From NCBI GenBank assembly GCA_964571235.1, contig CAZNAI010000004.1:434001-498000 (forward strand): a DNA stretch of 64,000 bases, written 5' to 3'. Origin of the DNA: JACRAV01 sp964571235 (GTDB lineage Bacteria; Zixibacteria; MSB-5A5; GN15; FEB-12). The notes under the pieces were generated by a model. It was not told where the DNA came from. It was given only the letters and a program-made list of their open reading frames with translations, and did not search any database. This document shows, piece after piece, positions 10,184 to 18,178 of the stretch (positions within the stretch are counted from its first letter, which is position 1; every line of letters begins with the position of its first letter). The position numbers were made by a program, and so were the translations under genes.

Positions 10184-10468
10184 GTGACTAAGGCTGATTT
10201 GGTCGAGAAAGTGGCCGAGAAGACCGGATTGACGCGAACTGACGTCGCGGTCGTGGTCGACAATTTTCTCGAAGTCGTCAAGAAGGCCGTTGAGAATGGT
10301 CATAACATCGAGATCCGTGGTTTTGGCACCTTCAAGATCAAACTGCGCAAGGCTCGCAAGGCGCGCAATCCGCGCACGGGCGATGTCGTGCCGGTGCCGG
10401 ATCGCAAAGTCCCGGTGTTCAAGCCATCCAACGAATTCAAAAACATGATCACCAAGCTCTCGATCTAA
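10184..10468 (+). CDS. HU-family DNA-binding protein
   Basis: A 94-residue histone-like protein that bends and compacts DNA. It matches HU/IHF along the whole length: MTKADLVEKVAEKTGLT at the N-terminus, the beta-arm segment RGFGTFKIKLRKARKARNP with the conserved RNP-type tip (RNPRTGD), and the C-terminal helix. The start is GTG 10184 behind a strong GGAGGG ribosome site. A candidate promoter lies at 10061-10089. The small basic ribosomal-type gene follows 24 bases later. HU versus an IHF-like subunit cannot be separated from sequence alone. Confidence 0.93.
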   Translation: MTKADLVEKVAEKTGLTRTDVAVVVDNFLEVVKKAVENGHNIEIRGFGTFKIKLRKARKARNPRTGDVVPVPDRKVPVFKPSNEFKNMITKLSI

Positions 10469-10492
10469 GCTAATTACGTATACGGAGGACTG

Positions 10493-10588
10493 ATGCCCAG
10501 CGGAAAGAAGCGCAAACGCGCAAAGATCAAAACTCACAAGCGCAAAAAAAGAAGAAGAGCTAATCGTCATAAAAAGAAAGCTCGCTGA
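10493..10588 (+). CDS. Tiny basic AURKAIP1/COX24-like ribosomal protein (31 aa)
   Basis: ATG 10493 sits behind GGAGGA and opens a 31-codon frame: MPSGKKRKRAKIKTHKRKKR, then RRANRHKKKAR. About two thirds of residues are Lys, Arg or His. This matches the very short MPSGKKRKRxKxxTHKRKKR proteins of Bacteroidetes-related bacteria annotated with the AURKAIP1/COX24 C-terminal domain, homologous to mitochondrial mS38 and actinobacterial bS22. It probably binds rRNA in the small subunit; the placement is inference. It follows HU directly and is easily missed by gene callers. Confidence 0.85.
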   Translation: MPSGKKRKRAKIKTHKRKKRRRANRHKKKAR

Positions 10589-10595
10589 GCATCGG

Positions 10596-10632
10596 CGGAA
10601 AGTTTCACCGCGATAAACGGCACAACTTTCCG
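10596..10632 (+). repeat. Perfect 9-bp inverted repeat downstream of the AURKAIP1-like gene
   Basis: Arms CGGAAAGTT (10596-10604) and AACTTTCCG (10624-10632) enclose 19 bases. No T-run follows, so it is not a standard intrinsic terminator; it may be a 3' stability hairpin. A separate perfect 14-bp palindrome, GTTGCAATTGCAAC, lies at about 10679-10692. Confidence 0.5.
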
Positions 10633-10731
10633 TGCGCAGGCTCTGCGGTCTGGTGTGTGGCGGCCAAGAGCCCCCGGCGTTGCAATTGCAACCACCGACC
10701 GGCAAATAGCTTAGATAGTTCAATCGAAGAC

Positions 10732-10762
10732 AATGCCCGGCCACAATGGCCGGGCATTTTTG
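10732..10762 (+). terminator. Rho-independent terminator after the HU operon
   Basis: An 11-bp perfect stem (AATGCCCGGCC and GGCCGGGCATT) with an ACAAT loop runs into TTTT. It closes the HU/small ribosomal protein unit just before the next gene. Confidence 0.85.
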
Positions 10763-10780
10763 TTGCATATGCTACCACTG

Positions 10781-13021
10781 ATGAAGTCTATTTACCGCAG
10801 TATGAGAACCATCGGTTTGGTCGTGCTCTGTGCAGTACTCAAGGCCCACGCTGTTGACCTGGCGGTCAGCGACGATGGCTCGAAGTCTGAGCAGTCGCGA
10901 CCCCGGATCGCGGTGGCCAACAACACCGGCTTTGTCGTGGTTTGGGAGGACAAGCGGGGTGGTAAGCCCGATGTGTTTTTCCAGCGATTCGATGAATTTG
11001 GCTACGCAGTCGGGCTCAATCAGCGACTTACTGATGACACCGCCTGGACAGTCCGCAAACAACCATCGATCGCCGTTGACTATGCAGGACAGTATCAATC
11101 GGCCTGGCTGGACTACCGGACAGGCGCCTATCCACTCTCGCCGCAAATATTCGGACAAATTCTCGATTCGACCGGCTCACCGATTGGGGCAAATTCTCGG
11201 CTAACGGTTGAATCTCCCGATTCGCTTCGATCCGCGCCCGATGTTGCCCTGTCGCCTAATGGCGATGGGCTACTCGTTTGGGAAGACTATCGCAATCGGA
11301 ATTGGGATATTTACGCTCAGCGCATCGGCGCCAGCGGCGGATTAGTCGGGCCAAACTTTAAAATCAACGACGATCAGAATAATGCTCAGCAACATGCCCC
11401 CCGAGTGGCCGCCTCCAGTGAAGGGTGGTTTGTAGTCACCTGGTACGACAACCGAATGGCCAACGACGACATCTTCGTACAGCGATTGAGTACGACCGGA
11501 GGGAAACTCGGAGCAAACCTGAAAATTAATTCCGATGCCGGGTCCAGTCGGCAGGCGTTCCCCGATATCGCGACCGACGGCGCTGGTCATTTCACTGTCG
11601 TGTGGACTGATTGGCGAAACGGCACGTATCCAAACAACTCCGACATTTACGCCCGAAAATTCGATACAACTCTCGTCGCAATCACAAGCGACACGAGAGT
11701 CAACCGCGACGGTAGCCTCCGAAGCCAGAAAGATCCGTCGATTTCCGCCGATCGGCTTGGCAATGTCGGCATCGTCTGGTCGGATTCCGGCGCTTCCTCG
11801 TTTGATATCGCCGGCCAGATGATTGATGCCGACGGAAAGGTGCGCGAGGCAAATTTCCGTGGCAATGCGTCAACTGACAGTTCGCAGTTACTGCCTGATA
11901 TCGCACTCGACGGCCGTAAGCGATATGTTTGCTGGACCGATTATCGCAACGGCAACTGGGATATCTATGCGTCGGTCACTCTGTACAACAATCCGACATT
12001 GGTGGCTAGTCCGGGATCGATCAGCTTTGCGATGGAGACTGGCAAGCCGTTGCCAGCCGACGTATCGGTAGTTCTTAATCACACCGGTTACAACCGGCTT
12101 ATGTACCGCGCAAAATCTTCGGCCGACTGGCTGTCAGTTTCTCCCGATTCCGGGTCAACCGTTGACACCGTTGTTGTTTCAATCACCAACGGGGCTCTGC
12201 CCGTGGGCGTTCATACAGCCTCAATTACGCTTATCGATCTTCTCAATCAGGACTCCAGCGTGTCGATCCCAGTGGTCTTCACGCGGACTGATCCAAATCT
12301 GGATACCGTGCGTGTTGGCTTTGTGCAGATATCCGCAGGGTCATCGGGCGGAATCCCGGTATCGCTCAATTCCGCCGACTCGGTCGATCTCATTACTCTA
12401 TCGCTTAAGATCACGCCGCCTGAAACAGCCCGAATTGATTCATTCACCGTTGATAGTTCACTCGGCGCCGGAATCACCGCGCAATTTTCATTCGATTCCG
12501 TTGCCGGCGCGACAAACATAGTTGTCACATGCGATTCACAAGCGTTCATTCCTTCCGGACTCCGCGTCGTCGGGCATTGCTGGGTTACTGGCCTTGCCAT
12601 CGGATTCGCCGAAATCGTGAAAGCCGGGGAAATCACAATTACGACCACCGCAGGCCAAGTCCGTTCGCCAATATTCCAACCGGGCGAGATACAGGTCGAC
12701 GAGGCGACGGATGTGGATAACTCCCCCGATCTCGAGCTTCCGTCGGAGTTCTCACTTCTTCAAAACTACCCGAACCCGTTTAACGGATTTACCACTATCG
12801 CCTTTGATTCACCTGTTGCCGGCCGCGCCACTGTGGAGATTTACAATATTCTCGGACAGGAAGTGATCACTCTGCTCGACACCAAAGTAACAGCAGGGAG
12901 AGTGCAAGTGCAGTGGGACGGTCGTGGCAATCTGGGCCGGGAGCTACCCTCCGGGGTATATTTCTACCGCCTTAAGGCGGGCGCGGTCTCGATAGTCCGC
13001 AAAATGATCTTTCTTAAGTAG
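10781..13021 (+). CDS. Secreted beta-propeller-like protein with BACON-like, cohesin-like and C-terminal sorting-like domains
   Basis: About 746 residues. A signal peptide (hydrophobic GLVVLCAVL, cleavage after AHA) precedes about seven repeats of roughly 50-60 residues with the core VVWEDYRNxxxDIYAQRxxxxG (about 35-405), probably a beta-propeller. A BACON/Ig-like domain follows (about 405-505, ADWLSVSPDSGS), then a segment resembling cohesin (about 507-635, ending GEIQV), and a C-terminal FlgD-Ig/sorting-like domain (LLQNYPNPFN to the end). That last domain marks export by a type IX-like route in FCB bacteria. Start chosen at ATG 10781, because ATG 10733 lies in the terminator; ATG 10802 is also possible. 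Confidence 0.75.
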   Translation: MKSIYRSMRTIGLVVLCAVLKAHAVDLAVSDDGSKSEQSRPRIAVANNTGFVVVWEDKRGGKPDVFFQRFDEFGYAVGLNQRLTDDTAWTVRKQPSIAVDYAGQYQSAWLDYRTGAYPLSPQIFGQILDSTGSPIGANSRLTVESPDSLRSAPDVALSPNGDGLLVWEDYRNRNWDIYAQRIGASGGLVGPNFKINDDQNNAQQHAPRVAASSEGWFVVTWYDNRMANDDIFVQRLSTTGGKLGANLKINSDAGSSRQAFPDIATDGAGHFTVVWTDWRNGTYPNNSDIYARKFDTTLVAITSDTRVNRDGSLRSQKDPSISADRLGNVGIVWSDSGASSFDIAGQMIDADGKVREANFRGNASTDSSQLLPDIALDGRKRYVCWTDYRNGNWDIYASVTLYNNPTLVASPGSISFAMETGKPLPADVSVVLNHTGYNRLMYRAKSSADWLSVSPDSGSTVDTVVVSITNGALPVGVHTASITLIDLLNQDSSVSIPVVFTRTDPNLDTVRVGFVQISAGSSGGIPVSLNSADSVDLITLSLKITPPETARIDSFTVDSSLGAGITAQFSFDSVAGATNIVVTCDSQAFIPSGLRVVGHCWVTGLAIGFAEIVKAGEITITTTAGQVRSPIFQPGEIQVDEATDVDNSPDLELPSEFSLLQNYPNPFNGFTTIAFDSPVAGRATVEIYNILGQEVITLLDTKVTAGRVQVQWDGRGNLGRELPSGVYFYRLKAGAVSIVRKMIFLK

Positions 13022-13121
13022 CAATTCGCCCCCTATAGCAGAGTCCGAGGCCGAACTTTTGTCCCGGTGGTTCGTATATCGCTGGTAGATGAAGTACTTA
13101 CACCAAGCGGAGGCAGGCCTC

Positions 13122-14357
13122 GTGAAATACCTTACAGCTTTTTGTCTTCTTTGTGTTGCCGGAGCGGCGGGGGCAACCGGCACCGACCGAATCTACGGCA
13201 AAATTACAACCGTGGATGGCGATGTGTACACCGGATTGATCCGGTGGGACCGCAATGAGGCATCCTGGGTCGATCAGCTCAACGGGACAAAAGAAATCTC
13301 CCGGAGCGAGCGACGCGACCGCGAACGCAACCAGGTCGACCGCGAACGACGCAATAAGACCAAAGTACGGGTATTCGGTATCGAGGTTGGCAACAGCGAC
13401 TGGGATTTCTCCGGCGACTTCTCCTCAGAAGCAAGCATCCGATTCGGTCATATCAAAAAGATGTTCCCTGAGCGGGGAGACAATGTCTCACTGATTCTCA
13501 AGTCAGGTGACACCGTCGAATTCACCGGCGGTAGCACCGATTTTGGATCGGAGATGCGCGAGTTGATTATCGAAGATGAACGCGACGGCGAGACCGAGTT
13601 GAGTTGGGAGGACATTGAAGAGGTCGAATTGATGGCAACTCCGCCGGAGCAGGAATCGGATCTTGGCTCGCGAGTTTACGGCACCCTTACCACCAGACGG
13701 GGAGACCAGTTCACCGGATATGTTTCGTGGGATGCCGACGAGTGTCTGACCAGTGATGTCCTCGACGGTGAGGATCACGGCAAAACCCGTAAGATCAAGC
13801 TCGGTAGAGTCAACGTGATCGAACGGTACTCCTCAAGCGGCGCGGAATTCACCATGGCCAGCGGGGAGAAAATCGTGCTGAAGGGAACCAACGATGTCGA
13901 CAACGGCAATCGCGGGATTTCTATCGAGGACCCCGCTCTTGGCGAAGTCACTGTCGAATGGAGTGAATTTGACAGACTGGAGTTCAAGCCCTCACCGGGT
14001 ACACCAAAGTACGATGATTTCTCCGGAGGAAAACGACTCAAAGGAACGGTCCTCACCGAAGACGGCGAGAGCTACACGGGCGAGCTTCGTTGGGACAATG
14101 ATGAGTCGTACTCATGGGAGCCGCTCAACGGTTCATCGCGCGGCGCGACGTTTCGTATCGAATTTGGGATGATTAAGAGTATCGAGCGCGACTCCTACCG
14201 GGAATGCCGGGTTACGCTCTGGGATGGCCGGACCATTGATATGCGGGACTCCAACGATGTCGATGATTCCAATCGTGGGGTAGTTGTAAATCAAAGCGGT
14301 AAGAAAGATGTGCTTGTCGACTGGGACGAATTCAAGTCAGTGGAATTCGTCAGGTAG
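13122..14357 (+). CDS. Exported protein with three copies of an unrecognised ~110-residue repeat
   Basis: GTG 13122 has GGAGG eight bases upstream and gives a clean signal peptide (MKYLTAFCLLCVAGAAGATG); an ATG at 13089 lacks one. The mature 390 residues hold three repeats beginning RIYGKITTVDGDVYTG (23), RVYGTLTTRRGDQFTG (about 184) and RLKGTVLTEDGESYTG (about 305). Repeats 2 and 3 each end with NDVDxxNRGIxV then VxWxEFxxxEF. The protein is very rich in Asp and Glu, and the NDVDNGNRG loops look suited to binding metal. I do not recognise the family. It stands alone between two terminators. Confidence 0.75.
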   Translation: MKYLTAFCLLCVAGAAGATGTDRIYGKITTVDGDVYTGLIRWDRNEASWVDQLNGTKEISRSERRDRERNQVDRERRNKTKVRVFGIEVGNSDWDFSGDFSSEASIRFGHIKKMFPERGDNVSLILKSGDTVEFTGGSTDFGSEMRELIIEDERDGETELSWEDIEEVELMATPPEQESDLGSRVYGTLTTRRGDQFTGYVSWDADECLTSDVLDGEDHGKTRKIKLGRVNVIERYSSSGAEFTMASGEKIVLKGTNDVDNGNRGISIEDPALGEVTVEWSEFDRLEFKPSPGTPKYDDFSGGKRLKGTVLTEDGESYTGELRWDNDESYSWEPLNGSSRGATFRIEFGMIKSIERDSYRECRVTLWDGRTIDMRDSNDVDDSNRGVVVNQSGKKDVLVDWDEFKSVEFVR

Positions 14358-14376
14358 GCGGTTTCCAGTCGACAAC

Positions 14377-14418
14377 AAAAAAGCCCCGGACACTGTCCGG
14401 GGCTTTTTGTTTTTTTCA
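14377..14418. terminator. Bidirectional terminator between convergent genes
   Basis: AAGCCCCGGAC and GTCCGGGGCTT form a GC-rich hairpin flanked by an A-run on the left and T-runs on the right, so it can serve both the plus-strand gene ending at 14357 and the minus-strand gene ending at 14432. Confidence 0.85.
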
Positions 14419-14431
14419 TTGCGAGTGGACA

Positions 14432-15340
14432 TTATTGTCCGGCCATTTTGGCCTTCTTGTCGCGCAGTTCTTTGACATGGCCAGTGGCGATGTCGACATT
14501 GTTTTTCTCTTTCGGATTCCCCTTGGCGGCTCGGACATACGATTCCCAATTAGCGATATTCTGACTCACTGAATCGGGAGCGAGATTTTCCATCGCCACC
14601 GCGTAATTATACGAAGCCCGTACCAGCTTGGGATTGATTTTCAGGGCCGAGCGAAACGCCGACGCGGCGTCGCCGTAGTTTTGCCGGTTGAGATTGATAT
14701 CGCCGATGGCAAACCAGGCCTCGGCTTTCTTGCCGTTTATCTCAAGTGATTTCTTCAGAGCGGTCACGGCATCGTTGGCGCGGTCGGTTTTCTGGTACCC
14801 CTTACCCAAAATGAACCAGGTGTCGTCGTCGGACACGCCCGCCTTGTGCGCCTGTTCTACCGCACTGATCGCTTCGGTGTAATTCCCGCGCGTATAGAAC
14901 ACTTTGGCCAGATCTTTGTGTAGATCGGTCCGCTTGGGATCGAGCGCCATCGCCGCTTTTAGCGAGGTCTCAGCCTCGACATACTTCTGGAGCTGAGTCT
15001 GCACCTTGGCGAGATTGACAAAGGCCTCAATACCCTTGGGATTTTTGTCGGTGGCAGATTTGAAAGCCGACAGCGCTTCGTCGTATTGCTTTTGCTTGAA
15101 CAGATTGGCGCCCAGATTCAGATAGGCGTCGTAATAGTCCGGGTTCTTCAAAATGGCGGATTTATACGCCTCAATCGCGACGGTGGTCTTACCTTCTTTG
15201 TCGGCGGTCACCCCCTGATTGAAAAACTCCTTGGCCTTTTCCGGATCGGCGGCGCGCACCGTCAGGGCCGATGGGATCACAACTGCCGCCACCAGGAGCG
15301 GCAAAATGAGTTTGCGAGCGGTTGTTCCTTTCAACAACAC
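14432..15340 (-). CDS. Secreted tetratricopeptide repeat protein
   Basis: A 302-residue protein with a signal peptide (hydrophobic LILPLLVAAVVIPSALT, cleavage after VRA) followed by about seven TPR units covering residues 32-285 (for example YYDAYLNLGANLFKQKQYDE). TPRs form protein-interaction scaffolds, here probably in the periplasm. The C-terminus is Lys-rich. The start is GTG 15340 with AGGAG seven bases upstream. It lies 69 bases after purE on the same strand, so it may be read from the purDE transcript or on its own. No specific partner can be named. Confidence 0.8.
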   Translation of the reverse strand: MLLKGTTARKLILPLLVAAVVIPSALTVRAADPEKAKEFFNQGVTADKEGKTTVAIEAYKSAILKNPDYYDAYLNLGANLFKQKQYDEALSAFKSATDKNPKGIEAFVNLAKVQTQLQKYVEAETSLKAAMALDPKRTDLHKDLAKVFYTRGNYTEAISAVEQAHKAGVSDDDTWFILGKGYQKTDRANDAVTALKKSLEINGKKAEAWFAIGDINLNRQNYGDAASAFRSALKINPKLVRASYNYAVAMENLAPDSVSQNIANWESYVRAAKGNPKEKNNVDIATGHVKELRDKKAKMAGQ

Positions 15341-15409
15341 TATGACTCTCCTTTCTTCACACTGTTTCTATCTGCTGATACAATAAAATCTGCAAAATGA
15401 TCCCGCGGC

Positions 15410-15856
15410 CTACAGGGCGTCGCGGTGCTTGGCGAGGGCAGAATGGACCTGCGGATACTTAATCGCCAGAATACGAGCGGCCAGCACCGCGGCATTTTTG
15501 GCGCCGGGAGTGCCGATCGTGACGGTGGCAACGGGAATCCCCGGAGGCATCTGCACCGACGCCAACAGGGCATCAATCCCGCCCAGCGCGGCGGGAAGCG
15601 GCACGCCAATCACCGGCAGTAAAGAATGCGCCGCGGCAACTCCGGGCAACGCGGCCGAAAGGCCCGCCATCGCGATGATAACTTCAAATCCGTTTTCGGC
15701 GGCAGTGGTGGCCAGCTTGGCTGTTTGTGTCGGTTTGCGATGCGCTGAGGAAACCTCGGTGGTCGATTCGATACCGAGTGTGTTCAATAACGCCGCGCAG
15801 TCGTCGGCATACGGTTGATCGGATTTCGAACCAAGCAAGATCAGAACTTTCGGCAT
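15410..15856 (-). CDS. purE: N5-carboxyaminoimidazole ribonucleotide mutase PurE
   Basis: PurE converts N5-CAIR to CAIR in purine synthesis. The 148-residue protein shows the conserved phosphate-binding start ILLGSKSDQPYADDCAALL and the active-site stretch SSAHRKPTQT, where the His is catalytic. The run GLSAALPGVAAAHSLLPVIGVP is also typical. It starts 3 bases after the purD stop, in one operon. purK, expected as partner for this class, is not in the window. Confidence 0.93.
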   Translation of the reverse strand: MPKVLILLGSKSDQPYADDCAALLNTLGIESTTEVSSAHRKPTQTAKLATTAAENGFEVIIAMAGLSAALPGVAAAHSLLPVIGVPLPAALGGIDALLASVQMPPGIPVATVTIGTPGAKNAAVLAARILAIKYPQVHSALAKHRDAL

Positions 15857-15859
15857 TGT

Positions 15860-17176
15860 CTAATTCCCGTTTGATCGCAGAGCGCTGGCGCCGATATCTT
15901 TTCGAAAAAAAGCGCCGTCAAAGCGAATTTTATTTACAATTCCATACGCTCGGTCGAGCGCTGTTTTCAAATCCTGTTCAGCCGCCATAGCGCACAGGAC
16001 CCGTCCGCCGGAGGTTGTCCAATTATTCCCTTCGCGCCGGGTACCGGCATGAAAGACGTGCATGTTGGCCGGGTATCCATTCTGAAGGCCGGTGATCCGC
16101 TGGCCGGTGGCATATTTGCCGGGGTAACCCTTCGAGGCCATCACCACACAGGCGGCCGCGCCGGGGCGCCAGTCGATCTTGCCAATTCCACCCAGCCGCT
16201 TGTCGACAACCGCCAAGAATAAATCAAGCAGGTCGGTTTTCATCATCGGCAGGACAACCTGTGTCTCCGGATCGCCGAATCGGCAATTGTATTCCAGCAC
16301 TTTCAGCCCCGACGGCGTCAGCATGAGCCCCGCATACAGGATGCCGCGATAGGTAATTCCCTCACTGCGGAGACCATTGATTGTCGGTTCCAGAATGTGT
16401 TCTTGTGCTTCGTTGAGCAGTTCAGGAGACAGCGATGGAGTAGGGCAGAATGCTCCCATACCGCCGGTGTTCGGCCCCTGGTCGCCGTCGTATGCCCGCT
16501 TGTGATCCTGACTGGGCAACAGCGGCAGAATCGTCTTGCCGTCGGTGATCGCCATCAGCGAAACTTCAGGTCCGGTCAGGCAGGCCTCGATGACAATTCT
16601 TGCTCCGGCCGGGCCGAATATTTTCTTGTCGATGATATTCTCAATCGCCACACCGGCTTCCTGGAGCGATTTGACAATAATGACACCCTTTCCCGCCGCG
16701 AGGCCGTCGGCTTTAATAACGATCGGGTATTCGCAGGTCTTGCAGAATCCATACGCCTCGGCCATGTTCGAAAAGACCTTAAACGGCGCAGTGGGGATAT
16801 GGTATTTCTGCATGAACATTTTCGAGAAGACCTTGCTGGTCTCGACCTGCGCCGCTTTGCGTTCGGGCCCGAAAATAGGCAGACGGCGCTTTTGGAATTC
16901 GTCGACAATGCCGTAGGCCAGCGGTTGCTCCGGTCCCACAATAGTCAGGCCGATCCGGTTGCGCTGGGCAAAGTCGACCAGGCCACGGACATTTTCTGCT
17001 TTGACATTGACGCATTTGGCAATAGTCGAAATACCTGGGTTGCCGGGCGCACAAAATAGGCGGTCGAGGCGACGCGATTGTTTGAGTTTCCAGACAATCG
17101 CATGCTCGCGGCCACCGGCGCCGATGACCAGGACGTTGATTCGGTTCTGTTTCTCAGCCATAGAATCTACTAACAT
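15860..17176 (-). CDS. purD: Phosphoribosylamine-glycine ligase PurD
   Basis: PurD makes glycinamide ribonucleotide, the second step of purine synthesis, with ATP. The N-terminal VIGAGGREHAIVWKLKQS, the ATP-grasp segment KADGLAAGKGVIIVKS, GPEVSLMAITDG, and NTGGMGAFCPTP are all characteristic. The 438-residue length is normal. The start is ATG 17176 or ATG 17161 (MAEKQNRINVLVIG); either gives a complete enzyme. purE follows immediately. The gene is divergent from the outer-membrane barrel gene. Confidence 0.95.
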   Translation of the reverse strand: MLVDSMAEKQNRINVLVIGAGGREHAIVWKLKQSRRLDRLFCAPGNPGISTIAKCVNVKAENVRGLVDFAQRNRIGLTIVGPEQPLAYGIVDEFQKRRLPIFGPERKAAQVETSKVFSKMFMQKYHIPTAPFKVFSNMAEAYGFCKTCEYPIVIKADGLAAGKGVIIVKSLQEAGVAIENIIDKKIFGPAGARIVIEACLTGPEVSLMAITDGKTILPLLPSQDHKRAYDGDQGPNTGGMGAFCPTPSLSPELLNEAQEHILEPTINGLRSEGITYRGILYAGLMLTPSGLKVLEYNCRFGDPETQVVLPMMKTDLLDLFLAVVDKRLGGIGKIDWRPGAAACVVMASKGYPGKYATGQRITGLQNGYPANMHVFHAGTRREGNNWTTSGGRVLCAMAAEQDLKTALDRAYGIVNKIRFDGAFFRKDIGASALRSNGN

Positions 17177-17316
17177 ACAGGAAAATCGGGTGAGTTCAAG
17201 TCCGTTTTATCGCTGTCTGAAATATCGTCGGGCGCAGGCCGGTGTGTGTAATCGGCATAAACGGGGGGCGAGAAGAAGATTAGACAAAGTGGCCCGGTTG
17301 ACCGTCATTTTCGCTG

Positions 17317-17346
17317 TTGACAAGGGGTTTCGGCGGCCTGTATCTT
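17317..17346 (+). promoter_or_regulatory. Sigma70-type promoter candidate for the outer-membrane barrel gene
   Basis: Perfect TTGACA box, 18-base spacer, TATCTT. It leaves a leader of about 80 bases before the ATG at 17436. Confidence 0.55.
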
Positions 17347-17435
17347 GGCAACCTGTTTTCGGTTGCCCCGAATACCAGAGGCCGCCGAGGAGTGAAGAGA
17401 TACGCGGACGGATACGCCCGCAACAGGAGTGGGAA

Positions 17436-18089
17436 ATGCGCAAACTGGCACTGATAATCGGTATCGCAACTTTGGCTGTTTGGTCCACCGGACTGGCACA
17501 AGAGACCGACGAAAAAGATTTTCTCGAAACCGCAATTTTCGGCGGACTGGCCTCGCCATCAGGCGGGCTTTCCAATTGGTCGGACACTTTGGGCGCAAAA
17601 TCCGGGTTTTCGACCGGATTTGAGATCGGTTATTTTCTGACACCATCGATAGTCCTGGGTGTGACATTTACGTACAATCAGCTTAAGATCGACGCCACCG
17701 GAGCCGCCTCGAATTTTCACCACCGCTTTTACAATCCGGCAATCTACGGAAAGTATTATTTGTTCGGCGAGTCGCGTCTGGCCCCCTATTTCAAGGCCCA
17801 GGCCGGAGTCGACAATGCCAAATTTACCACTTCGGTTCGTGACCAAAACGGCGGCGATAGCAAGTACCGTGAGATGTCGTACGATCCGGCGTTTGCCATT
17901 GGCGGCGGTGCGGGGTTGTTCTATTACACATCCGATGTAAGTGGATTTTATCTCGAAGCGAATCTCCATCACGGCTTCACTTCAGGCGCCAAGGGAACGT
18001 ATCAGGGGAGTTCCTATAAATTCGATGAATCGTCGACACTGCTCGATCTCCGTGGCGGCCTGGCGGTCTTCTTCGGATCGAATAAGTAA
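17436..18089 (+). CDS. Outer-membrane beta-barrel protein (OmpW/porin-like)
   Basis: A 217-residue protein with signal peptide (MRKLALIIGIATLAVWSTGLA) and alternating aromatic strands ending in a Phe-containing last strand (LLDLRGGLAVFFGSNK), typical of eight-stranded outer-membrane barrels. Segments such as GFEIGYFLTPSIVLGVTFTY and GFYLEANLHHGF fit transmembrane strands. The frame is open far upstream over purD, but ATG 17436 has AGGAG six bases before it and starts the signal peptide. A TTGACA promoter candidate precedes it and a terminator follows. Function is unknown. Confidence 0.8.
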   Translation: MRKLALIIGIATLAVWSTGLAQETDEKDFLETAIFGGLASPSGGLSNWSDTLGAKSGFSTGFEIGYFLTPSIVLGVTFTYNQLKIDATGAASNFHHRFYNPAIYGKYYLFGESRLAPYFKAQAGVDNAKFTTSVRDQNGGDSKYREMSYDPAFAIGGGAGLFYYTSDVSGFYLEANLHHGFTSGAKGTYQGSSYKFDESSTLLDLRGGLAVFFGSNK

Positions 18090-18109
18090 CCCTGCCCCCA
18101 GTTGATTTG

Positions 18110-18140
18110 AAAACCCGTCTTTACAAAGGCGGGTTTTTTT
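18110..18140 (+). terminator. Rho-independent terminator after the barrel gene
   Basis: AAACCCG and CGGGTTT arms with an inner U/A-rich pairing, followed by seven T residues. Confidence 0.8.
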
Positions 18141-18178
18141 GTGGCGGATAATCGCGCAAAGTCGTACCAGTACCAGTC

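Noticed and set aside
9449..10768. 439-residue minus-strand open frame over sppA and the HU gene
   Set aside because: It lies antisense to two well-identified genes and spans their promoter and terminator; its composition is that of a reversed coding strand.
16959..17435. Upstream extension of the outer-membrane barrel frame over purD
   Set aside because: Antisense to purD; the signal peptide, ribosome site and promoter all point to 17436.
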